NCBI GenBank assembly: GCA_947460065.1
Contig: CANHGF010000055.1
Location: 1-10,621, forward strand
Length of the DNA: 10,621 bases
From: Comamonadaceae bacterium
Lineage (GTDB): Bacteria > Pseudomonadota > Gammaproteobacteria > Burkholderiales > Burkholderiaceae_C
Reading direction: 5' to 3'
Part shown: positions 5,684 through 10,621 of the stretch, one piece after another
How positions within the stretch are numbered: position 1 is the stretch's first letter
Layout of the letters: each line of letters begins with the position of its first letter
Notes under the pieces: generated by a model
Database searches by the model: none
The model's input: the letters and a program-made list of their open reading frames with translations, nothing else
What the model was told of the DNA's origin: nothing
Position numbers and translations under genes: made by a program

Positions 5684-7795
5684 ATGAATTCAGCATCGTC
5701 GCTCAAGAAGTCCGCCGGGCCCGCCGGGCTCGATGCTGGCTCGCATCCTGCCCCGGTGGCACTGCTCGATCGCGACGGCAGTTTGCTCGCCTTTAATGAA
5801 CGGGTGCTGGCCATGGTCACGCGCGAGGACGTGCCCTTGCTCGAGCGGCTGCGCTACCTTTGCATTGTTTCTTCCAACCTGGATGAGTTTTTTGAGGTCC
5901 GCATGGCGCCGCACCTGCAGGCCTCGCGCGCTGGCCATGGCGGCTTGCCGATCTTTGAACAGATCTCGGCCGCAGCGCATGCCCTGGTGGAGCGTCAGTA
6001 CGCGCTTTACAACGACGTACTGACCCCACTGTTTCAGCGCAGCGGTATTGAAATCGTGGCGCATGGTGAGCGCAATGCCGAGCAGCGTAGTTGGGTGCAG
6101 TCGTACTTTCGGCGCGAGGTGCGGCCCTTGCTGGTGCCAGTCAGTCTGGATCCTTCGCACCCCTTTCCGATGGTGGCTAACAAGTCGCTCAATTTCATCG
6201 TTCGTCTGCAGGGCAAGGATGCGTTCGGCCGTCACAACGAGGTGGCCATCGTCAAGGTGCCGAGGGTGCTGCCGCGCATCATCGCGTTGCCCGATCGCCT
6301 GTGCAGCAAGGGCCGCTTGTTCGTGTCTTTGTCGAGTGTGATTCGGGCCCATTTGCACGAGCTCTTTGCGGGCCGCGAGGTGCTTCATTTTTCCCAGTTC
6401 CGCGTCACTCGAAATTCGGACCTGGCGGTGCAGGAGGCTGATGTGGCCGATCTGAGGTCGGCCCTGCGTGCTGGCCTGGAGCATCGGCACTTTGGCGAGG
6501 CGGTGAGGCTGGAGGTGTCTTCGGGCTGTTCGCAGTTTCTCGTCGACTTTTTGTTGCAGCAGTTCGACTTGCCCGTGCAGTCGGTATACCGGGTCCATGG
6601 ACCGGTGAACCTCAACCGGCTCACCCAATTGATCGATTTGGTCGCCGACCCCGCCCTGATGTGGCCCACCTATCAGGCCAGCTACCCCCGCCAGTTGGTT
6701 CCGGGGCAGGACCTGTTCGAGCGTTTGAAGCAGGGCGACGTGTGCCTGCATCAGCCGTTTGAAAGTTTTGATGCGGTCATCGACTTCCTGCGACAGGCGG
6801 TGGAAGACCCCCAGGTGCTGGCGATACGGCAGACGGTGTACCGCACGGGCTCCGATTCCGAAATGATGAAGCTGCTGCGTGAGGCGGTACGCCGTGGCAA
6901 AGAAGTCATGGTGGTGGTCGAACTCAAGGCTCGCTTTGACGAGGAGGCCAATATCAATTGGGCTGAGATGCTCGAATCGATTGGAGCCCAGGTGGTCTAT
7001 GGCGTCTTGGGCTTGAAGACCCATGCCAAGATGCTGTTGGTGACGCGCAGGGAAGGGCGCTCCATCAAGCGCTATGTGCACCTGTCGACCGGCAATTACA
7101 ACCCCCGTACCGCTCGCCTTTATACCGATGTGAGCTATCTGTCGGCCGATCCTGTGCTGACCCAGGATGTGGAACATCTTTTTTATCATCTGGGCAGCCA
7201 AAGTCGCCTGCCCAAGCTCAATCGCCTGCTGGTGGCCCCGCATGCCTTGCACGGCAGCCTCATGGAGAAGATCGAGGCTCTGGCCCGATCTGCCGCTCAA
7301 GGCGGGCAGGCGCGCATCGTGGCCAAGATGAATTCCTTGACCGATGAAAAGCTGATTCGGGCATTGATGGGGGCGGGTCGGCAAGGTGTGCAGATTGATT
7401 TGATCGTGCGGGGCGCCTGCATGTTGCCGGCGCAGGTGCCTGGGCAAACCGACAATATTCGCGTTCGCTCAGTGGTGGGCCGCTTTTTAGAGCATTCACG
7501 CTTGTTTTACTTCAGTGACGGCCAGGAGGACAGCTTGTTCCTCTCGAGCGCCGACTGGATGAACCGCAACATGTTCGGTCGCGTCGAGCTGGCCTGGCCG
7601 GTGACAGATCCGTCGATACGCCAGCGCTTGATCGACGAATGTTTGGTGGCTTACCTCCATGACAGTCGCGACGCCTGGCAGCTTCAGCCCGATGGCAGCT
7701 ACCTGCCGGCCCAGCCTGCGCCGCGCCAGCGCCGACACAGCGCTCAATTGGCGCTGATGGCGCGCTACGGCGTGACCGGCAGCAAGAACCGGTAA
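5684..7795 (+). CDS. ppk: Polyphosphate kinase 1
   Basis: PPK1 polymerises the gamma-phosphate of ATP into inorganic polyphosphate, reversibly, through a phosphohistidine intermediate. The 703-residue protein has the usual four-part layout: the N domain (RLRYLCIVSSNLDEFFEVRM, 55-74), the head domain (LLVPVSLDPSHPFPMVANKS), and two C-terminal phospholipase-D-like domains. The phosphorylated histidine is in GLKTHAKMLL (codon 7022-7024, residue 447) and the second active-site histidine is in FLEHSRLFYF (codon 7493-7495, residue 604). HLSTGNYNPRTARLYTD and ELKARFDEEANI are further PPK1 signatures. Full length for the family. A GTG at 5672 in the same frame adds four residues and lies 3 nt after AGG; ATG 5684 is chosen but the choice is open. 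The gene has its own Pho-type promoter (5614-5647) and is followed after 2 bp by sixA. Confidence 0.97.
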   Translation: MNSASSLKKSAGPAGLDAGSHPAPVALLDRDGSLLAFNERVLAMVTREDVPLLERLRYLCIVSSNLDEFFEVRMAPHLQASRAGHGGLPIFEQISAAAHALVERQYALYNDVLTPLFQRSGIEIVAHGERNAEQRSWVQSYFRREVRPLLVPVSLDPSHPFPMVANKSLNFIVRLQGKDAFGRHNEVAIVKVPRVLPRIIALPDRLCSKGRLFVSLSSVIRAHLHELFAGREVLHFSQFRVTRNSDLAVQEADVADLRSALRAGLEHRHFGEAVRLEVSSGCSQFLVDFLLQQFDLPVQSVYRVHGPVNLNRLTQLIDLVADPALMWPTYQASYPRQLVPGQDLFERLKQGDVCLHQPFESFDAVIDFLRQAVEDPQVLAIRQTVYRTGSDSEMMKLLREAVRRGKEVMVVVELKARFDEEANINWAEMLESIGAQVVYGVLGLKTHAKMLLVTRREGRSIKRYVHLSTGNYNPRTARLYTDVSYLSADPVLTQDVEHLFYHLGSQSRLPKLNRLLVAPHALHGSLMEKIEALARSAAQGGQARIVAKMNSLTDEKLIRALMGAGRQGVQIDLIVRGACMLPAQVPGQTDNIRVRSVVGRFLEHSRLFYFSDGQEDSLFLSSADWMNRNMFGRVELAWPVTDPSIRQRLIDECLVAYLHDSRDAWQLQPDGSYLPAQPAPRQRRHSAQLALMARYGVTGSKNR

Positions 7796-7797
7796 AT

Positions 7798-8280
7798 ATG
7801 GACCTGATTTTGTGGCGCCACGCCGATGCGCAGGAGGCCGATCCGGTCGACGACCGGCTGGAGATGGTGCGCCGCGACCTGGCCCGCAGCTTGACCGGTC
7901 GCGGGCAAAAGCATGCCGCCCGCATGGCCGCATGGCTGGACCATCAGATGAGCGAGTCCACCCGAATTTTGGTCAGCCCGGCCCTGCGCTGCGAGCAGAC
8001 TGCGCTCAATCTGGGACGAAAATTCAAGATCTGCGAGCAGCTAGCGCCCGATCGCAGCGCTGATGACTTGTTGCAGGCCGCTCAGTGGCCCGACAGCAAG
8101 CACCCTGTTTTGGTGGTGGGTCACCAGCCCACGCTGGGCCGGGTCGCGGCACGCCTGCTGGGTTTGCCGCAGCTGGACTTGTCGGTGCGCAAAGGCGGCG
8201 TTTGGTGGCTGCGCTCGCGCGAGCGCGACGGCCAAAGCCAGACGGTGCTGTTGGCCGTTCACTCGCCCGATCTGCGCTAG
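7798..8280 (+). CDS. sixA: SixA-type phosphohistidine phosphatase
   Basis: A 160-residue member of the histidine phosphatase superfamily, cytoplasmic. The N-terminal LWRHADA carries the nucleophilic His8 with Arg7; SPALRCEQTA (60-69) supplies the conserved Arg64; VVGHQPTLG supplies the second catalytic histidine, His109. Length and the RHA (rather than RHG) motif match SixA. Characterised SixA proteins remove phosphate from histidine on signalling or phosphotransfer proteins (in E. coli, ArcB and the nitrogen-PTS protein NPr have been reported). ATG 7798 is 2 bp after the ppk stop, so the two are surely one transcript and probably translationally coupled; no separate ribosome binding site stands out. 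Its target here is unknown. The pairing with ppk, an enzyme that works through phosphohistidine, is suggestive but unproven. Confidence 0.9.
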   Translation: MDLILWRHADAQEADPVDDRLEMVRRDLARSLTGRGQKHAARMAAWLDHQMSESTRILVSPALRCEQTALNLGRKFKICEQLAPDRSADDLLQAAQWPDSKHPVLVVGHQPTLGRVAARLLGLPQLDLSVRKGGVWWLRSRERDGQSQTVLLAVHSPDLR

Positions 8281-8340
8281 GCGCCTCCTGCGGATTCAAG
8301 CGGGCGGACGCAGCTGCCCTGGGCACCCCAGCCTTGCGCC

Positions 8341-8772
8341 TTAGCCTTTGGGACGCCCGGTTTTGATGGTCGGCACGGCGGTCAAGGCCTTGCCCAGGGC
8401 CGTATCCCCAAGACTGGCCAGCAGCATCAGCCCAGCGCGCAGCAATTCGCTTTTCTTGGGCGTCATGGCCATCTTGGCGGCGCGCTGCTTGAGCGTTTCG
8501 ATCGCCATGTATTCGGACTTGGGGATGGTGAAGCTGTCGCGCACCAGCTTGGGCTTTTTGACTTTTTCGATTTTCTCAGCTTGGCTGGCTACTTTCTCAG
8601 CAGGCAGTGCAGGGCCGCTGGAGGGCGCTGGATTTGCGGCGGCCACAGGTGCCGGCTGAGCCCTGGTCCTTGTAGCGGGCTTGCGCTTTGCAGCAGGCTT
8701 GGCCGTCCCTGCAACGGTCTTGCGCGCTGCGGTGCGGGTGGAGGTGGTGGTTTTTCGGGCGCTGGTGGCCAT
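8341..8772 (-). CDS. Histone-H1-like basic tail with ribbon-helix-helix-like C-terminal domain; unrecognised function
   Basis: A 143-residue protein in two parts. Residues 1-45 are an Ala/Lys/Arg/Thr tail (SARKTTTSTRTAARK, then AAKRKPATRTRAQ) like histone H1 or the AlgP-type tails, followed by a Pro/Ala linker. Residues 78-122 (VRDSFTIPKSEYMAIETLKQ, then KKSELLRAGLMLLASL) read as a short strand, a helix, a turn and a helix, which fits a ribbon-helix-helix fold. The protein ends in TIKTGRPKG, where GRP preceded by basic residues resembles an AT-hook-like minor-groove contact. I infer DNA binding, possibly nucleoid-associated or autoregulatory; no specific family function is known to me. The frame is open to 8829, but AGGAG six bases before ATG 8772 and the palindrome at 8788-8814 fix the start. 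It lies 157 bp after ppx on the same strand and converges on sixA with 60 bp between. Confidence 0.8.
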   Translation of the reverse strand: MATSARKTTTSTRTAARKTVAGTAKPAAKRKPATRTRAQPAPVAAANPAPSSGPALPAEKVASQAEKIEKVKKPKLVRDSFTIPKSEYMAIETLKQRAAKMAMTPKKSELLRAGLMLLASLGDTALGKALTAVPTIKTGRPKG

Positions 8773-8778
8773 GTCAAT

Positions 8779-8783
8779 CTCCT
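8779..8783 (-). promoter_or_regulatory. Ribosome binding site that decides the start of the H1-like gene
   Basis: On the minus strand AGGAG lies 6 nt before ATG 8772. It is the clearest Shine-Dalgarno sequence in the window and argues against the upstream start at 8829. Confidence 0.75.
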
Positions 8784-8787
8784 GGTT

Positions 8788-8814
8788 AAACGGTATAAAC
8801 AGTTTATATCGTTT
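8788..8814 (-). promoter_or_regulatory. 27-bp near-perfect palindrome, probable operator
   Basis: On the plus strand the arms are AAACGGTATAAAC (8788-8800) and GTTTATATCGTTT (8802-8814) around a single A; 12 of 13 positions are complementary. It is AT-rich in a GC-rich region and lies 15 bp before the start codon of the H1-like gene. On the minus strand it contains TATAAA, a possible -10, so a protein bound here would block or shape transcription of that gene. The simplest reading is an operator for the gene's own product or another dimeric regulator. A hairpin in the mRNA leader is an alternative if transcription starts further upstream. Confidence 0.65.
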
Positions 8815-8929
8815 TCCGGAGCGAGGCAAATCCCGTCCAATGCCGGCGCCACAGTGTCATGCTTTTGAAGGTGATAGCCGTGCCCAAGTGGCGGCGCCGC
8901 CTATGAACAAGCCCGCAGTCGCCCAGCCT

Positions 8930-10411
8930 TCAGTCGCTGCGCAAAGTCCAGGGCCAGGGCGTCCTGCTCCACGCTGCGCATTCTTCCGTCAGCAGGTGCA
9001 TGGATTGGGGGTAGCGCAAGGCCCAGTCACTGGCTACCGACAGTCGCAGCTCGCGCGCCTCTTGGTGCAAGTGGATGCTCGCCAGCTCTGGGTCTCGATG
9101 AGCATGGCAGAGGATGACGGCCAGCCGCAGGCTCAAGAGCTGGCGCATGAAGACCGGGTCTGAAAACCAGTGTTCCATCTTGCGCAGCTTGCCGCGGTGG
9201 CCGAGCACAAGTTGACTGAGCCGGTGAAGTTCTTCGAGCGAAAAGCCCGGCGCATCGGCGTGGTCGAGCAAATAGGCGCCGTGTTTGTGGTACTCCTGAT
9301 GGGAGACATGGCTGCCGATGTAGTGCAACTGCGCCGCCCAGTCCAGCTTGCGCTTTAGCCGGTGGAGATCGTGGTCTGGCGGCGCCTGCCCTAGAAGCGC
9401 TTGCGCGGTTCGGCTGACCCGCGCTGCCTGACGTACATCGACCCGATACTTGAGCATCAGGTGTTCAACCGTCCTGGCCCGCAGATCGGTTTGGTCGTCC
9501 TGGCGATCAAGCAGGTCGTAGAGGACGCCGTGGCGCAGCGCGCCCTCGGCTGACTTGATTTCGGTGATATCCAACAAAGAAAAGATCGCCCGCAGCACAC
9601 TCACCCCGCCGCCAATGACCGCTCGCCGATCCTCCTTGAGGCCTTCGAGCTTGATGCGGTCCGCGCTTTGGGCGCGCAGCAGTTTGTCGAGCAGCCAGTC
9701 CAGCGCGTCCTGGCTGATCACGCCCGCCTCCCAGCCACTGGCCTGCAGTGCGTCGGCCACCGCGTTGACGGTCCCGGAGGATCCATAGGCACTGTCCCAA
9801 TGCAGCCGAGAAAACGCGGGCAGAGCCTCTTCAAGCACCGCCTTGGCGGCCACCTCGGCGCGCTCAAAGGCCTGCTCGGTGAGCAGGCCGTCGGGAAAGA
9901 ATTTGTGCGACCAGCTGACGCTGCCCACCCGCCAAGACTCCAGGGTCTGGGCCTGCAGGTGCTGACCCAGGATCATTTCGGTCGAGCGTCCGCCAATGTC
10001 GATCACCAGGCGGCGCTCATGACTGTAGGGCAACAAATGCGCTACCCCGAGATAGATCAGGCGGGCTTCCTCGCGTCCGGGAATCACATCGATCGCAAAG
10101 CCCAAGATCTTGCGGGCCTGATCCAGGAATTCGTCCCGGTTTCGGGCTTCTCGCAAGGTTTGGGTGGCCACCGCTCGCACCTGGTGGCGCTTGAAGCCCG
10201 ACAGGCGCTCGGCAAAGCGTGCCAGGCAGTCCCAGCCGCGCTGCATGGCCTGGGGAGTGAGGTTTCGCTGCGCATCGAGCTCGCCGCCTTGCCGCACCGT
10301 TTCCTTGAGGTAGTCGGAGCGACGGATCAGGCCATGGTCGAGCTGACCGATTTCAAGTCTGAAGCTGTTTGAGCCGAGGTCTACCGCGGCCAGCCGGGTT
10401 CCGTCTTGCAT
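8930..10411 (-). CDS. ppx: Exopolyphosphatase, Ppx/GppA family
   Basis: The enzyme removes terminal phosphates from polyphosphate and, in some members, hydrolyses pppGpp to ppGpp. The 493-residue protein has the actin-like ATPase fold: LAAVDLGSNSFRLEIG (7-22, first phosphate-binding loop), GREEARLIYLGVAH (112-125) with the catalytic glutamate of the family at Glu114/115, VIDIGGRSTEMILG (136-149, second phosphate-binding loop) and AYGSSGTVNAVADAL. The C-terminal third (RLKRKLDWAAQLHYIGSHVS, then HQEYHKHGAYLLDHA) is the HD-like helical domain of the long Ppx type, about the length of E. coli Ppx. Context favours Ppx over GppA: ppk is nearby and a Pho-type promoter precedes it. ATG 10411 has no visible ribosome binding site; the next in-frame codons upstream soon reach a stop. 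It is on the opposite strand to ppk, so synthesis and breakdown are controlled from separate promoters. Confidence 0.95.
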   Translation of the reverse strand: MQDGTRLAAVDLGSNSFRLEIGQLDHGLIRRSDYLKETVRQGGELDAQRNLTPQAMQRGWDCLARFAERLSGFKRHQVRAVATQTLREARNRDEFLDQARKILGFAIDVIPGREEARLIYLGVAHLLPYSHERRLVIDIGGRSTEMILGQHLQAQTLESWRVGSVSWSHKFFPDGLLTEQAFERAEVAAKAVLEEALPAFSRLHWDSAYGSSGTVNAVADALQASGWEAGVISQDALDWLLDKLLRAQSADRIKLEGLKEDRRAVIGGGVSVLRAIFSLLDITEIKSAEGALRHGVLYDLLDRQDDQTDLRARTVEHLMLKYRVDVRQAARVSRTAQALLGQAPPDHDLHRLKRKLDWAAQLHYIGSHVSHQEYHKHGAYLLDHADAPGFSLEELHRLSQLVLGHRGKLRKMEHWFSDPVFMRQLLSLRLAVILCHAHRDPELASIHLHQEARELRLSVASDWALRYPQSMHLLTEECAAWSRTPWPWTLRSD

Positions 10412-10464
10412 GGATGAGGGGTCTAAGGGCGGTGAACGCGGGCCCTGAAGGGATCAAGTGAGCG

Positions 10465-10498
10465 ATCATATGACTTGGCCATGACAGAAATATGACGA
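10465..10498 (-). promoter_or_regulatory. Pho box and -10 upstream of ppx
   Basis: Read on the minus strand, TCGTCAT (10498-10492), ATTT, CTGTCAT (10487-10481), then exactly 10 bp, then TATGAT (10470-10465), 5/6 to TATAAT. A third unit, AAGTCAT (10476-10470), continues the 11-bp period and overlaps the -10. Predicted start of transcription is near 10458, giving a leader of about 47 nt before the ppx ATG. Of the three Pho-type promoters here this has the best -10 match. PhoB binding is inferred from pattern. Confidence 0.8.
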
Positions 10499-10621
10499 GT
10501 CCGTGTTTCAGCTGCCATCGGCCGGCTCGGCCCGACCGAACGATAGCCGCGCTTGCCTGTATTGACAGGTGCGTAAGACATCGAGGCTGGCCCCTGTAGC
10601 GATGCCAAGTTAAGCATTTCA

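Noticed and set aside
5690..7447. 585-codon open frame on the minus strand inside ppk
   Set aside because: It lies wholly antisense to a certain ppk gene. Its translation is rich in His, Gln and Arg without domains, as expected for the mirror frame of GC-rich coding DNA.
8281..8340. Possible terminator between the convergent sixA and H1-like genes
   Set aside because: CTGCG/CGCAG can pair only across a 16-nt loop and no T run follows on either strand.
8773..8829. 19-codon N-terminal extension of the H1-like protein
   Set aside because: It would run through the palindrome, whereas a good ribosome binding site precedes ATG 8772.
8890..8901. GGCGGCGCCGCC perfect 12-bp palindrome between ppx and the H1-like gene
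   Set aside because: It is a short GC-only palindrome with no loop and no T run, expected by chance in DNA of this composition; not supported as a terminator.
9668..10372. 234-codon plus-strand frame antisense to ppx
   Set aside because: Shadow of the ppx codons; no recognisable domain and no ribosome binding site.
10556..10569. CCTGT-ATTG-ACAGG hairpin near the right end
   Set aside because: A 5-bp stem without a T tract. The TGACAG inside it lacks a second unit at 11 bp, so it is neither a terminator nor a Pho box.
10423..10617. 64-codon minus-strand frame upstream of ppx
   Set aside because: It spans the ppx Pho box and -10, its composition is not protein-like, and it has no homology I recognise.

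Overview
The window looks like chromosomal DNA of a GC-rich betaproteobacterium, probably Burkholderiales. This rests on codon use, on the style of the proteins (DusA, Ppk, Ppx, SixA and an Ala/Lys-rich small DNA-binding-like protein), and on the ppk-sixA / ppx arrangement. The genus cannot be fixed from the sequence. No mobile element, CRISPR array, rRNA or tRNA was seen.

Layout. (1) 1-1966, plus strand: the 3' part of an arsenate-associated glyceraldehyde-3-phosphate dehydrogenase, then arsJ, the exporter of 1-arseno-3-phosphoglycerate. A 15-codon mini-ORF bridges the two genes with start/stop overlaps at both ends. (2) 2046-3092, plus: dusA (tRNA-dihydrouridine synthase A). (3) 3183-4394, minus: an MFS permease of unknown substrate, convergent with dusA. 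(4) 4470-8280, plus: a phosphate-starvation style block. It holds a small unrecognised ORF, an OlsB-like N-acyltransferase, polyphosphate kinase and a SixA-type phosphohistidine phosphatase. (5) 8341-8772, minus: a protein with a histone-H1-like basic tail and a C-terminal segment resembling a ribbon-helix-helix. A 27-bp near-perfect palindrome lies in front of it. (6) 8930-10411, minus: ppx/gppA exopolyphosphatase. The last ~120 bp (10499-10621) hold no gene I can support.

The strongest non-coding signal is a set of three promoter regions that look like PhoB targets, at 4470-4525, 5614-5647 and 10465-10498. Each has 7-bp repeats related to CTGTCAT spaced every 11 bp, followed after exactly 10 bp by a -10-like hexamer (AACAAT, TAGATT, TATGAT). 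They precede the small ORF/OlsB-like gene, ppk (where the box overlaps the stop of the preceding gene) and ppx. This suggests that phosphate starvation switches on a phosphorus-free lipid enzyme together with both the polyphosphate-making and polyphosphate-degrading enzymes. Arsenate, a phosphate analogue, is handled by the gap-arsJ pair at the other end of the window, but I see no Pho box for that pair within the window.
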